A stretch of DNA of 64,000 nucleotides from Mesobaculum littorinae (GTDB taxonomy: Bacteria > Pseudomonadota > Alphaproteobacteria > Rhodobacterales > Rhodobacteraceae). Position 1 is the first letter of the stretch; each line of letters opens with the position of its first letter. The DNA is taken from contig NZ_RQXX01000002.1 of assembly GCF_004011175.1 (NCBI RefSeq), positions 744,001-808,000 of the forward strand, given 5' to 3'. The position numbers and the translations under genes are program-made. This document shows positions 8,065-16,483 of this stretch, in pieces. Under the pieces are notes generated by a model. It was not told the origin of the DNA and searched no databases. It worked only from the letters and a program-made list of their open reading frames with translations.

Positions 8065-9452
8065 CGGGCGGCCTCCATCAGATCTTGCGTGTGCAGGACC
8101 TCGGCTGCGGCGCGGGGGGCCAGGCCGAGGAAGGTGAGCGCCGGACCGGAAAGCGCCGCGCGGCTGAGCGCGGGTTCCAGGTCGGCCAGCGTGGTGGTCA
8201 GCACCCGCTGATCGGGGCGCGAGGCGTTTTCGACCACCGTGACGGGCGTTGACGCATCGGCGCCGTGCATCATCAGGCGGCCCTGCAGGAACCGCGCGGC
8301 GCGCTTGCCCATGTAGATCGCGGCGACGGCGCCGGGCGCGGCCAGCGCACGCCAGTCGTGGTCGGCAAATCCCGCGACGTCGTGGCCGGTCAGGAACCGC
8401 ACCTCGGAGTTGCGGCCGCGCTTGGTCAGGCTTTGCCCGATGCCGGCGACGGCGGCCGAGGCGGCGGTGATGCCGGGCACGACCGTATACCCCACGCCCG
8501 CGGCTTCGCAGGCTTCGATCTCCTCGTCGAGGCGGCCAAAGACGGTGGGGTCGCCGGATTTCAGCCGCACCACCTGATGCCCCTCGCGGGCATGCTCCAC
8601 GATCATCGCGTCGATGTCGCACTGCGCGACCGAGGGGCCGAAGCCCTCTTTCCCGGCGGCGACGAGCACCGCCTCGCGCCGGGCGAGTTCCAGGATCTCG
8701 GGCGTCACCAGCCGGTCGTGGATCACCACGTCGGCCTCGTGCAGCAGGCGCCGCGCCTTCATCGTCAGAAGCTCGGGGTCGCCGGGGCCTGCGCCGACGA
8801 AGGACACGTGGCCCGCCCGCGCCTCGGCCGCCAGGTGACGGTCGAGCAGGGTGTCGAGCGCGGCGCGCGCCGCCTCGGGCGTGTCGGGCCGGGGACCCGC
8901 ACCGAAATAGTAATCGGACCAGAAATCGCGACGTGGGCGTCCGAAGGGCAGGCGGTCGGCCAGTGGGCGGAAGGCCTTGCCCACGCGCGCCAGCATCCCG
9001 AGGCTTGCGGGAAGCCGCTCTTCCAGATCACGCTTGATCGCGCGGGCCAGCACGGGGGCGGCGCCCTCGGTCCCGATCGCCACGGTCACCGGATCGCGGT
9101 CGACGATGGCGGGGGTGATGAACCGGCTGTCTTCGAGGTTGTCGACGATGTTGACCAGTGCGCCCTCGGCCTCGGCCAGCGCGGCGGTGCGGGCGTCTTC
9201 GCCCTCATCCTCGTCGGCGGCGTAGAACAGCACGGCATCGCCCACGTCGCCCGCCCGCAGGGCGCGGCGCGTCAGGTGCAGCCGGCCAGCCCCGGCCCAT
9301 GCGACGATCTCCTCCGCCGGCTCGGTCGCGAAGACCTCGATCCGGGCTTCGGATTTCATCAGCAGGCGCAGTTTCGCCAGCGCGGCCTCGCCGCCGCCCG
9401 AAAGGACGATGCGACGGCCCTCGACGGCCAGAAAGATCGGAAAATGCTTCAT
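8061..9452 (-). CDS. cysG: Siroheme synthase
   Basis: A trifunctional enzyme: uroporphyrinogen-III C-methyltransferase plus precorrin-2 dehydrogenase and sirohydrochlorin ferrochelatase, supplying siroheme to the reductase encoded downstream. The 463-residue protein starts MKHFPIFLAVEGRRIVLSGGG (NAD-binding CysGB-type half), and a methyltransferase half begins about residue 215 with FVGAGPGDPELLTMKA and includes VRLKSGDPTVFGR and VVPGITAASA. An in-frame ATG at 9461 would add three residues; 9452 matches the family N-terminus. First gene of the minus-strand sulfur operon. Confidence 0.92.
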   Translation of the reverse strand: MKHFPIFLAVEGRRIVLSGGGEAALAKLRLLMKSEARIEVFATEPAEEIVAWAGAGRLHLTRRALRAGDVGDAVLFYAADEDEGEDARTAALAEAEGALVNIVDNLEDSRFITPAIVDRDPVTVAIGTEGAAPVLARAIKRDLEERLPASLGMLARVGKAFRPLADRLPFGRPRRDFWSDYYFGAGPRPDTPEAARAALDTLLDRHLAAEARAGHVSFVGAGPGDPELLTMKARRLLHEADVVIHDRLVTPEILELARREAVLVAAGKEGFGPSVAQCDIDAMIVEHAREGHQVVRLKSGDPTVFGRLDEEIEACEAAGVGYTVVPGITAASAAVAGIGQSLTKRGRNSEVRFLTGHDVAGFADHDWRALAAPGAVAAIYMGKRAARFLQGRLMMHGADASTPVTVVENASRPDQRVLTTTLADLEPALSRAALSGPALTFLGLAPRAAAEVLHTQDLMEAAR

Positions 9453-9483
9453 GCGTCTCATTCCCGGTTGCTGGCCCTGATGT

Positions 9484-9517
9484 AGGACATTATTCCTGTT
9501 TTGCGCCAGTCAGGCGC
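9484..9517. promoter_or_regulatory. Dyad-symmetric operator candidates between cysG and the Lrp-type regulator
   Basis: The 137-base divergent region holds two inverted repeats side by side: AGGA-N6-TCCT at 9484-9497 and GCGCC-AGTCA-GGCGC at 9503-9517. They lie 30-65 bases upstream of cysG, between the two divergent genes, where an Lrp/AsnC regulator would bind to control both itself and the sulfur operon. Binding is inferred from position and symmetry only. Confidence 0.45.
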
Positions 9518-9589
9518 GATGAAAAGGACATGCGTTCCAGTGCGCTTACTCAGGCGAACGATTGGACCGGTAATGCGGGAGTGGGGCGA

Positions 9590-10051
9590 ATGACTGTCCG
9601 GGTGGACGAGACGGACCGGAAAATCCTCAAGGCGCTGCAGGAGGATGCAGCCCGGTCGCTGGACGAAATCGCGCGCGCGGTGGGCTCATCTAAGACGCCG
9701 GTGTGGAATCGCATCCGCAAGCTGCGCGAGGCGGGCGTGATCGGCCGCCAGACGGTCGAACTGGATGCCGAGGCGCTGGGGTTCGAGGCCTGCTTTTTCG
9801 TGCTGATCCGCACCAGCGAACATGATGCCGTCTGGCAGGGCCGGTTCCTCGAGGCTCTCCGCGCCCGGCCAGAGGTGCAGGAAGCGCACCGGCTGGCCGG
9901 AGATATCGACTACATCCTGAAGGTGCGCGTTCCCAACGCCCGCGCCTACGACGCCTTTTACCAGGCGCTCATCTCGGAGGTGAAGATCCACAACGTCACC
10001 GCGCTTCTGTCGATGGAAGAGCTGAAGTCGACGAAGATGCTGCCCCTGTGA
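9590..10051 (+). CDS. Lrp/AsnC family transcriptional regulator, probable sulfur-operon regulator
   Basis: A 153-residue DNA-binding protein with the N-terminal winged HTH (DETDRKILKALQEDAARSL, IARAVGSSKTPVWNRIRKL) and a C-terminal RAM ligand domain (VQEAHRLAGDIDYILKVRV, then VTALLSMEELKST). The start at 9590 was chosen over an ATG at 9530 because GGGAG is well spaced before it and the length matches the family. Transcribed divergently from cysG, it probably senses an amino acid (a sulfur amino acid would be logical) and regulates the operon. The ligand cannot be read from sequence. Confidence 0.85.
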   Translation: MTVRVDETDRKILKALQEDAARSLDEIARAVGSSKTPVWNRIRKLREAGVIGRQTVELDAEALGFEACFFVLIRTSEHDAVWQGRFLEALRARPEVQEAHRLAGDIDYILKVRVPNARAYDAFYQALISEVKIHNVTALLSMEELKSTKMLPL

Positions 10052-10057
10052 CCCCGC

Positions 10058-10076
10058 CCGCCCCGGCGCGGGGCGG
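10058..10076 (+). terminator. GC-rich hairpin after the Lrp-type regulator
   Basis: A 7-bp stem CCGCCCC/GGGGCGG with a 5-base loop begins 6 bases after the stop codon. There is no T-run, so it may be a factor-dependent terminator or mRNA-end stabiliser. Confidence 0.5.
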
Positions 10077-10221
10077 TCTGCGCAGGCGCCGGGACATCCG
10101 CGCGCGGACCCGCATCCCCGTGGCGACGGACGCCCCGATCCCCGTCAGGGCCGCCGGGCAGGTGCACATCGCGCCCGTTGGGCCAGGCAAGTGGCCGTGC
10201 TTTTTATAAGGGAGTGGCAAG

Positions 10222-10238
10222 GTGGTAGCCCGCGGGGG
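10222..10238. repeat. Partial copy of the tRNA-Glu 3' end (candidate distal attachment site)
   Basis: GTGGTAGCCCG at 10222-10232 is identical to 25933-25943, which is the 3' end (with CCA) of tRNA-Glu read on the plus strand. Extending to GGGG gives 15 of 17 matching positions, in the same orientation. It lies at the left junction between core sulfur genes and the accessory block, where the distal copy of a tRNA-borne attachment site is expected. A chance match cannot be excluded. Confidence 0.45.
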
Positions 10239-10642
10239 CTCCGACCTTTCCGAGGCATTTCTCCTCGTCCGTTGCGGTGGCCAAGCGCCTGGCGAGGGGA
10301 AGAGCGGCGGGCTGGAGCGGCCAGAGCCCAACTGCGCCGTGTCGGCCGAGGACGAGGGCGAAACTGCGCGGACATGTCCGGCGTCGAGCGTCCAGCGAGG
10401 GTCGCGTATCCCTGGGATCTCCGCCTCGATGTCCTCAATGGGAAAGAGCCGCGGTTTGGGCGCACGCCCCACAGGCGCTGGAGGACGCCGTCGGCCAGAG
10501 CGCGCCGGCTGCGAGGATCGACCGGAAGCGGATTGGCGAGCGCATGACCGTGGCCGATAGCCCGGAGAAACTTCGGGCGGATTTGTCAGCCGTATGTCAC
10601 GGAAACCAACCCGGAACCTGCTTTTCCCGAAGGGATACGAGT

Positions 10643-10664
10643 CTGCCGGCTTCGTGACCGGCAG
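10643..10664 (-). terminator. Hairpin downstream of the marR-ended operon
   Basis: A 7-bp perfect stem CTGCCGG/CCGGCAG with an 8-base loop, 115 bases beyond the marR stop codon on the minus strand. There is no T-run, so termination is a guess from position. Confidence 0.35.
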
Positions 10665-10778
10665 CCGTTCCTATCGGCCAGGCAACGCGGCGTGGCGGCT
10701 TCCTCCGAAGGTCCGCTCTCCCCCATGGAAGGTCCTGCGGCAATCGTGACAACGGCCTCGGTCGCCCGCCCGTTCCGG

Positions 10779-11282
10779 TCAGTCGGGGTCTATATTCTGC
10801 AGCATGCGCTTCAGGATCGAGAGGAACACCCTCAGCTCGTCAGGTGGAATCTCCGACGTCAAAATGCCTTCGTGTCCGAGTGCGATATCGAGGATGCGAC
10901 GATGCAGCTCCTGACCTTCTTCCGACAGCCACCAACGCCGCTTGCGCGGGTCGCCCCGCTCGGCCTCGAACCGTAACAGCCCCCGTCCTTCCAGCGTCGA
11001 GAGCGCCCGGCTGGCCGCAGACTTGTCCATGCGGATCACGCGGCAGATGCCATTCTGCGTGATGCCGGGCTCGATGTTGACCATCGAGAGAACCCGCCAC
11101 TCGGTGATCCCCAGCCCGAAATGATGCCGGTAGTCCGCCGATGTGCGTCGCTGCCAGGCGTTGCTGAGCGCATTGAGGAGGAACGGCACGTAACCGTTGA
11201 GGTCGAGAACCTCCTCTCCCTCCCGCGACCGGGTCGGCGCTGGACGCTTTGATGGCGCGAGGTTCCTGGCCATCTTGGCCAT
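10779..11282 (-). CDS. MarR family transcriptional regulator
   Basis: A 167-residue winged-HTH regulator: GITEWRVLSMVNIEPG, the recognition region IRMDKSAASRALSTLEGRGL and the wing GDPRKRRWWLSEEGQE. It is the last gene of the P450/ABC operon, 18 bases after the reductase gene, so it likely represses its own operon until an aromatic acid binds. The matching palindromes near 18608-18661 at the head of the operon are the natural operator candidates. An alternative start three codons downstream (11273) is possible; 11282 has a GGAG ribosome site. Confidence 0.88.
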   Translation of the reverse strand: MAKMARNLAPSKRPAPTRSREGEEVLDLNGYVPFLLNALSNAWQRRTSADYRHHFGLGITEWRVLSMVNIEPGITQNGICRVIRMDKSAASRALSTLEGRGLLRFEAERGDPRKRRWWLSEEGQELHRRILDIALGHEGILTSEIPPDELRVFLSILKRMLQNIDPD

Positions 11283-11300
11283 GTCGTATTGCTCCGTCGA

Positions 11301-12506
11301 TCACAGGGCGAGAAGGTCGTAACCTACGCTGGCCAGCCGGTCGCGGACAAGCCCGGCGCCCGGATCGGTCAGGGCCGCAGCCATCAGCCGCCGGGATTTC
11401 ATGTGGGTTTTTGCATCATTGACCGTTTCGACGGCGCTCAGAACCTCGCCGTCGAACCGCAGGATCGCGCCATTCTCTGTCCGGACGCTGTCGTCCTGTG
11501 GTCGCCCAAACCCGGTGATCTGAAGTTTCCAGTCGGCTTGGTCCGACCAGAACCAGGGCACGGCCGCGTAGGGGTCCTCTGTCCCATGGACCAGCCGGCG
11601 TGCGACGGCGCGGGCATGGTCCGTCGCGGCCTGCACGCTTTCCAGCCGCACCATGCGCCCGGTGCGCGGGTCGGGAAAGGCGGCGCAATCCCCCAGTGCG
11701 GAGATCGCGGGATCCGCGGTCAGGAGCGTCGCGTCCACGACGATCCCGTTGTCACAGGCGAGCCCAGCCTCCCGCGCCAGATCGTCGTTGGGACGGACAC
11801 CGGCGGCCAGAAGCACGAGGTCCGCAGGCATCTCCGTGCCGTCATCGAAGGCGATGCCGCCTGATGAGACCGAGGTAACCGTCCGGCCCAACGCCAGCTC
11901 GGTGCCGATCTCGCAGTGCTTGTCGGCGAAGCGCGCCGACATCTCGGGCGACACCACGCGCGCCATCAGCCGGTCGGACGCCTCGGCCACGATGACGCGT
12001 CGGCCGAGCCCCCGCGCAACGGCCGCGAACTCGAGCCCGATGAAGCCGCCGCCGATCACCGCGCAGCGTTCCGCATCCTCCATCGCGACCCGAAGCCGCT
12101 GTGCGTCCACGAGCGTCCGCAGGTCGAGCGCCCGATCGAGCCCCTCGATGGTCGGGCGCAGGTTCGACGTTCCAGTGGCCAGGATCAGGTGATCATAGGG
12201 GATTTCCGACCCGCCGGCCTGCACGCGCTGCGCGTCGCGGTCGATCGACGTGACCCGGGTCCCCGGTCGAAGCGTCACGTCGTTCTTCTCGAAGAAGGCG
12301 GCGGGCCGCAGGTTCAGCGCCTCGGCGTCGCCCGACTTGAGATAGGCCTTCGACAGGGGCGGGCGCTGGTAGGGCAGGCCCTCCTCTGCGCCGATCAGGA
12401 GGATCTCGCCCTCGAACTTCTCCTGCCGCAGGCTGGCGGCGGCCTGGAACCCGCCCTGTCCGGCCCCGACAATGACGACGCGGGCGGGCGGGGGTCCCCA
12501 TGCCAT
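11301..12506 (-). CDS. FAD-dependent ferredoxin reductase (putidaredoxin reductase-like)
   Basis: Passes electrons from NAD(P)H to the adjacent [2Fe-2S] ferredoxin for the P450. The 401-residue protein has the FAD GxGxxG motif VIVGAGQGG (residues 11-19), the LPYQRPPLSK motif of this reductase class, the NAD-binding CAVIGGGFIG (148-157) and the second FAD motif ALGDCAAFPD. Its start overlaps the ferredoxin stop by one base (TGATG). It resembles the palustrisredoxin and putidaredoxin reductases that serve class I bacterial P450s. Confidence 0.92.
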   Translation of the reverse strand: MAWGPPPARVVIVGAGQGGFQAAASLRQEKFEGEILLIGAEEGLPYQRPPLSKAYLKSGDAEALNLRPAAFFEKNDVTLRPGTRVTSIDRDAQRVQAGGSEIPYDHLILATGTSNLRPTIEGLDRALDLRTLVDAQRLRVAMEDAERCAVIGGGFIGLEFAAVARGLGRRVIVAEASDRLMARVVSPEMSARFADKHCEIGTELALGRTVTSVSSGGIAFDDGTEMPADLVLLAAGVRPNDDLAREAGLACDNGIVVDATLLTADPAISALGDCAAFPDPRTGRMVRLESVQAATDHARAVARRLVHGTEDPYAAVPWFWSDQADWKLQITGFGRPQDDSVRTENGAILRFDGEVLSAVETVNDAKTHMKSRRLMAAALTDPGAGLVRDRLASVGYDLLAL

Positions 12507-12829
12507 CAGACCTGCTCCTCTGGCAGGCGCACGCGGAGCCCGTCGAGCTCAGGCGTCAGCTTGATCTGGCAGGAGAGGCGCGAGAACTCGTCGACGGGGC
12601 TGGCGGCGCTTTCCAGCATGTCCTCCTCGCCGTCCTTCCTGGCGCCGGTCCGGTCCGTCCAGTCGGGATCCACATGGCAATGGCAGGTGGCGCACATCAT
12701 CGAGCCGCCGCACTCTGCGACGATGCCGTCCACGCCCTGTGCCAGGGCTGTCGACATGACGCTGTCGCCCTCGCGACCCTCGACCGTCTCCTCAGAGCCG
12801 TCGGGATGGATGTAAGTAACCTTGATCAC
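12506..12829 (-). CDS. [2Fe-2S] ferredoxin, putidaredoxin/palustrisredoxin type
   Basis: A 107-residue electron carrier. The cluster ligands are Cys40, Cys46, Cys49 and Cys87 (spacing C-x5-C-x2-C-x37-C), the adrenodoxin/putidaredoxin pattern, within ECGGSMMCATCHCH and SCQIKLT. It lies between the P450 gene (19 bases upstream) and its reductase (1-base overlap), giving a complete class I P450 electron-transfer chain in one operon. Confidence 0.94.
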   Translation of the reverse strand: MIKVTYIHPDGSEETVEGREGDSVMSTALAQGVDGIVAECGGSMMCATCHCHVDPDWTDRTGARKDGEEDMLESAASPVDEFSRLSCQIKLTPELDGLRVRLPEEQV

Positions 12830-12848
12830 TGGTCGTCTTCCTCGATTG

Positions 12849-14072
12849 CTATTTCGCGATCAGCCGCAGCGGCAGCCGGTCGAGCGCGTGGACGGCATTG
12901 TTGGGTCGCCAGATCGCGTCGCCGGCGGGCTCGATCCGGTCGACCCGCTCGATCATGGCGCCGAGGAGCGCCTCGAGCTCGGCGCGCGCGATGTTCTGGC
13001 CGACGCAGCCGTGGATGCCCGCCCCGAAGGCCAGATGCCCCATCGGTTTGCGGTCGATCCGGAAGGCCTCCGGGTCGTCCCACTTGTCGGGGTCCATATT
13101 GGCCGAGCCGAGGGCGCAGAGCACCTTGGCCCCTTCCTCGATGGGGTGGCCGGCCACCTCGGTGTCGCGGTCCGCGGTGCGGCAGAATGTATGGACCGGG
13201 GAGGTCAGGCGCAGGACCTCTTCGAAGGCGGGCCGGATGAGCTTCGGGTCGGCCTTCAGCGCCTCCCACTGGTCGGGGTTCCGCGAGAAGCACCAGAGCG
13301 CGTTGCCGATCCCGGTGACGGTGGTGTCGACCCCGGCCGACAGGAACGAGCGCACCAGCATGGCCGCTTCGCCCGCCTCGATCTCACCCTCATCGGCCGC
13401 GGCGTAGATCATGCCGCCAAGGCCGTCTTCGGTCAGCCTGTCCCGGGCGCAGGCCGCGTTGATCCAGGCCGCGACCTCGGGCGCGCGTTCCATCGCCGCC
13501 CGCCGGATAGCGTTGTCCGGCCCGAGCGCGTTGAAGACGATGGCCCCGTAGTCGACCAGGTGCCGCTTGTGCACGTCGGTCATGCCGACGGCGCGGGGAA
13601 AGACGGAGACGGGGAAGGCCTCGGCCACGTCGGACACGCCCTCGACCTCACCCCGCTCCAGAAGCGCGTCGACCAGTGTATCCGCCGCCGCGCGGAACTG
13701 CTCGCCCAGCCCCTTGGCGACCTTGGGCGACAGCGCGCGCGACATCACCTTGCGGGTCCTGGTGTGGGCGGGCGGATCGACCTCGAGGATGATCGAAGGC
13801 GGCCGCCACGGATCGCCCAGCTTGAAGTCGTTCAGCCCGACGCCGCGCGACGACACGAAGACCTCGTGGTCCGAAAAGGTCGTCTTCGTCACCTCGTAGC
13901 GGCCGACCGCGAAGGCGCTCCATTTCGGGATGTAGACGATCTCGCCCCGCTCGCGCAGCTCGGCCCACCACGGATAGGGATCGGCCAGCACCGCGGGGTC
14001 GTAGGGGTCAGTGTCCCAGACCGGAATGCTCTGGTCCGGGGTGACGGGACGGTGTCCTTCGATAAGGGTCAT
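12849..14072 (-). CDS. Cytochrome P450, CYP199A-like para-substituted benzoate monooxygenase
   Basis: The 407-residue P450 closely resembles my recollection of CYP199A2/CYP199A4 from Rhodopseudomonas, which O-demethylate 4-methoxybenzoate. Shared stretches include SSRGVGL-DFK, PWRPPS-ILE-DPPAHTR and LVRS-LSAG-DTTV. Heme ligand Cys356 is in FGAGIHGC, ExxR is Glu285-Arg288 and the acid-alcohol pair is Asp249-Thr250. The residues that hold the substrate carboxylate in CYP199A4 are all present (Arg90, Ser93, Arg241, Ser242, Ser245). One active-site Phe (F185 of CYP199A4) is Leu183 here. Start is the ATG overlapping the livF stop (TGATG), with AGGAG seven bases upstream. CYP family membership is by motif comparison, not by measured identity. 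Confidence 0.88.
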   Translation of the reverse strand: MTLIEGHRPVTPDQSIPVWDTDPYDPAVLADPYPWWAELRERGEIVYIPKWSAFAVGRYEVTKTTFSDHEVFVSSRGVGLNDFKLGDPWRPPSIILEVDPPAHTRTRKVMSRALSPKVAKGLGEQFRAAADTLVDALLERGEVEGVSDVAEAFPVSVFPRAVGMTDVHKRHLVDYGAIVFNALGPDNAIRRAAMERAPEVAAWINAACARDRLTEDGLGGMIYAAADEGEIEAGEAAMLVRSFLSAGVDTTVTGIGNALWCFSRNPDQWEALKADPKLIRPAFEEVLRLTSPVHTFCRTADRDTEVAGHPIEEGAKVLCALGSANMDPDKWDDPEAFRIDRKPMGHLAFGAGIHGCVGQNIARAELEALLGAMIERVDRIEPAGDAIWRPNNAVHALDRLPLRLIAK

Positions 14073-14794
14073 CACGCATCTCCTTTCGGGGTTTGGCCGA
14101 CGCCGACATGGCGGTGCAGAAGGTCGGGCCGGTCGGCCAGTTCGGCGGCAGGTCCGCTGTGGACGATGGCGCCGTTCGACATCAAAATCGCCCGGTCCGC
14201 GAACGCGAGCGCCGCGCGGGCATGCTGCTCGACAAGGACGACGGACCGGGTTCCGTCCTTCGCCAGGTCCTCGAAGCTTTGCATCAGCATCGCGCAGATC
14301 ACCGGGGCGAGGCCTTCGAGCGGTTCATCGAGCAGAATCACGTCGGGCCGCGTCATCAGCGTGCGGGCGATGGCCAGCATCTGCTGTTCGCCACCAGACA
14401 GCTGGACGCCACCGTTGCGCCGCCGCTCCTTCAGGCGCGGGAAGAGGGCGTATGCCTCCTCGAGCGTGGCATCGCCGCGCTGCGCGGCGATCAGGTTCTC
14501 CTCGACGCTGAGCGATGGAAAGATGTCGCGCGTCTGCGGCACCAGGCCGAGACCGAGCGCGTTTCGCCGGAAGGGCGCCAGGCGGGCGATGCCTCGCCCG
14601 CGCAACTCGATTTTCCCCGCGTGGAGCGTCGAGAGCCCCATGATCGTCGCCAGCAATGTCGTCTTGCCCGCGCCGTTGCGCCCGATCACGGCAAGCCGTT
14701 CGCCGCGGCCGAGATCGAGGTCGATGTCGCGCAGGACATGCGTGGGACCATACCCCGCCGTGACACCCCTGAGGCTCAGAACCGGATCAGCCAT
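14072..14794 (-). CDS. livF: ABC transporter ATP-binding protein, branched-chain type (LivF)
   Basis: A 240-residue cytoplasmic ATPase energising uptake. Walker A is GRNGAGKTT, the signature is LSGGEQQMLAIAR and Walker B is VILLDEPLEGLAP, a LivF-type combination. It overlaps livG by 8 bases and the P450 by 1. Because the operon encodes a benzoate-type P450 rather than amino acid enzymes, the substrate is more likely an aromatic acid than leucine. Confidence 0.92.
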   Translation of the reverse strand: MADPVLSLRGVTAGYGPTHVLRDIDLDLGRGERLAVIGRNGAGKTTLLATIMGLSTLHAGKIELRGRGIARLAPFRRNALGLGLVPQTRDIFPSLSVEENLIAAQRGDATLEEAYALFPRLKERRRNGGVQLSGGEQQMLAIARTLMTRPDVILLDEPLEGLAPVICAMLMQSFEDLAKDGTRSVVLVEQHARAALAFADRAILMSNGAIVHSGPAAELADRPDLLHRHVGVGQTPKGDA

Positions 14795-15536
14795 CCTCGC
14801 CTCCCAGGTACAGCCGGCGCACCTCGGGGTCCGCCGCGATCGTGTCGGGCGTGCCTTCGGTCAGGATGCGCCCGTTCACCAGAACGACGATCGAGGCCGC
14901 GACCCGGAACACGAGTTCCATGTCGTGCTCGATGATCAGCACGGCCAAGTCGCCCGGTAGGGCTTCGATCGCGTCGGTGATCAGGTGGGTCTCCGACGAC
15001 GGGACGCCGGCGGCGGGCTCATCGAGGATCAGCACCCGCGGTCTCAGCGCCAGCGTCAGCGCCATCTCCACAAGCCGTTGCTGGCCGTAGGCCAGATCCG
15101 ACACCGGGCGGTCGGCGAGCGGCTCGAGGTCGAACTGACGGATAAGAGCGTCCACCTCTGCCTCGACCTCCGGGTCGCCCTGGGCGGGGCGGAACATGCG
15201 CATGCAGCGTCCCTCCCGCTCGAGCACCGGAAGGCGCAGGTTCTCACGCACCGTGAGGCGGGTGAACAGGTTGGTGATCTGGAATGTCTTGGCGATCCCA
15301 AGGCTGACGCGCTGCCGCTCGCTCAGGCGGCCGATGTCGCGGCCGTCGAAACGGATCGTCCCGGCGCTCGGGCGCAGGATGCCGGTGACGAGGTTCGCGA
15401 AAGTGCTTTTTCCCGCCCCGTTCGGCCCGATCAGCGCCGTGCGCGCGCCGGGGGCGAGATCGAGATCGATGCCCTCGGCGACGACGAGGCCGCCGAACCG
15501 CTTCGATAGTCCACGCACTTCAAGTCCGGTCGGCAT
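14787..15536 (-). CDS. livG: ABC transporter ATP-binding protein, branched-chain type (LivG)
   Basis: A 249-residue ATPase partner of LivF. Walker A is GPNGAGKST, followed by the LivG-typical KTFQITNLFTRLTVREN, a degenerate signature LAYGQQRLVEMALTLAL and Walker B VLILDEPAAGVPSSET. It overlaps livM by 17 bases, so the two are translationally coupled. Confidence 0.92.
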   Translation of the reverse strand: MPTGLEVRGLSKRFGGLVVAEGIDLDLAPGARTALIGPNGAGKSTFANLVTGILRPSAGTIRFDGRDIGRLSERQRVSLGIAKTFQITNLFTRLTVRENLRLPVLEREGRCMRMFRPAQGDPEVEAEVDALIRQFDLEPLADRPVSDLAYGQQRLVEMALTLALRPRVLILDEPAAGVPSSETHLITDAIEALPGDLAVLIIEHDMELVFRVAASIVVLVNGRILTEGTPDTIAADPEVRRLYLGGEDG

Positions 15537-16482
15537 CGCGACCTCCCTTGTCCACGATCAGGCCGGTCAGCGCACGGGGCAGGGCGATCAGGCCCGCCGG
15601 CAGGAAGAACACCACCGCCAGCACCAGCGCGCCGATGACGAAGAGCCAGTTGAACGGATCATTGGCTGCGGCGATGTGCTCGACCGTCATGAAGAGCGTC
15701 GTCCCGATCACCGCCCCGGTCAGCCGCCCGGTACCGCCTAGGATCAGCATGATCACCGCCTCGGCCGACAGCGCGAAGGCGAAGACCTCGAGGCTGACGA
15801 GCTGGGTGATCTGTGCCGCGAGAGCTCCGGCGATCCCGGCGACGGCGCCGCCGATGACGTAGGCGGTGATCTGACGCCAGTAGACCGAGGCGCCGATGGC
15901 CGTCATCCGTGCCGGGCTTTCGTGGATGCCCCGAAGCGACAGGCCGAAGGGCGAGCGGACTATGACAGCGAGCAGCACGAAGACTGCGACCGCGACAGCG
16001 AGCGCATACCAGTAGCCCGTCCGCCCGATGAAATCGAACTCGAAGAGACCGAGGACGGGATCGACGCGGATGCCGCGCAACCCGTCCGCGCCGCCGGTCA
16101 GCCCGCGCGCACGGTTGGCCAGCTCGTGCAGGATCGCGGCCACGGCGATCGTCAGCATGATCAGGGTCAGCCCGCGCGCCCGCATCACGACGAGACCCGA
16201 GAGTGCGGCGATCGCCGCGCCGGCGAGGGCGCCCACCGCGAGGCCCGCAAGCGGGTCGCCCCAGACGTGGATCGAGAAGAGCCCCGCGGCGTAGGCGCCG
16301 CTGCCGTACATCGCTGCCTGCCCGAGCGTGGGGATGCCGGCGTAGCCGAGCACGAGGTCGATCGACAGCACGAAGACGATCATGATGACGATCCGCGTCA
16401 GGAAGGCGAGATCGTAGGGAAAGACGAAGAAGGCCGCGACGGCCGCCAGAAGGCAGGCGAGGGGAAGGATCAGGTTGCGCAT
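15520..16482 (-). CDS. livM: ABC transporter permease, branched-chain type (LivM)
   Basis: A 320-residue inner-membrane permease with about nine to ten hydrophobic segments. It contains SIDLVLGYAGIPTLGQAAMYGSGAYAA-type LivM features (AGIPTLGQAAMYGSGAY) and the coupling-loop region LRGIHESPARMTAIG. Together with LivH it forms the translocation channel. It starts one base after livH ends. Confidence 0.9.
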   Translation of the reverse strand: MRNLILPLACLLAAVAAFFVFPYDLAFLTRIVIMIVFVLSIDLVLGYAGIPTLGQAAMYGSGAYAAGLFSIHVWGDPLAGLAVGALAGAAIAALSGLVVMRARGLTLIMLTIAVAAILHELANRARGLTGGADGLRGIRVDPVLGLFEFDFIGRTGYWYALAVAVAVFVLLAVIVRSPFGLSLRGIHESPARMTAIGASVYWRQITAYVIGGAVAGIAGALAAQITQLVSLEVFAFALSAEAVIMLILGGTGRLTGAVIGTTLFMTVEHIAAANDPFNWLFVIGALVLAVVFFLPAGLIALPRALTGLIVDKGGRDADRT

Positions 16483-16483
16483 C

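Larger units (their letters stand above)
10080..10778. other. Gene-free left border of the accessory region
   Basis: About 700 bases separate the core Lrp-type gene from the marR gene. Open frames exist on both strands (for instance 10191-10547 plus and 9996-10472 minus), but none shows a recognisable domain or a convincing ribosome site. The notable content is the tRNA-Glu-like repeat at 10222-10238 and a hairpin at 10643-10664. I interpret the stretch as decayed island-border DNA. Confidence 0.5.

Noticed and set aside
10191-10560. Several overlapping open frames of about 110-120 codons on both strands
   Set aside because: No recognisable domain, no good ribosome site and shadow-like amino acid content; treated as non-coding border DNA.
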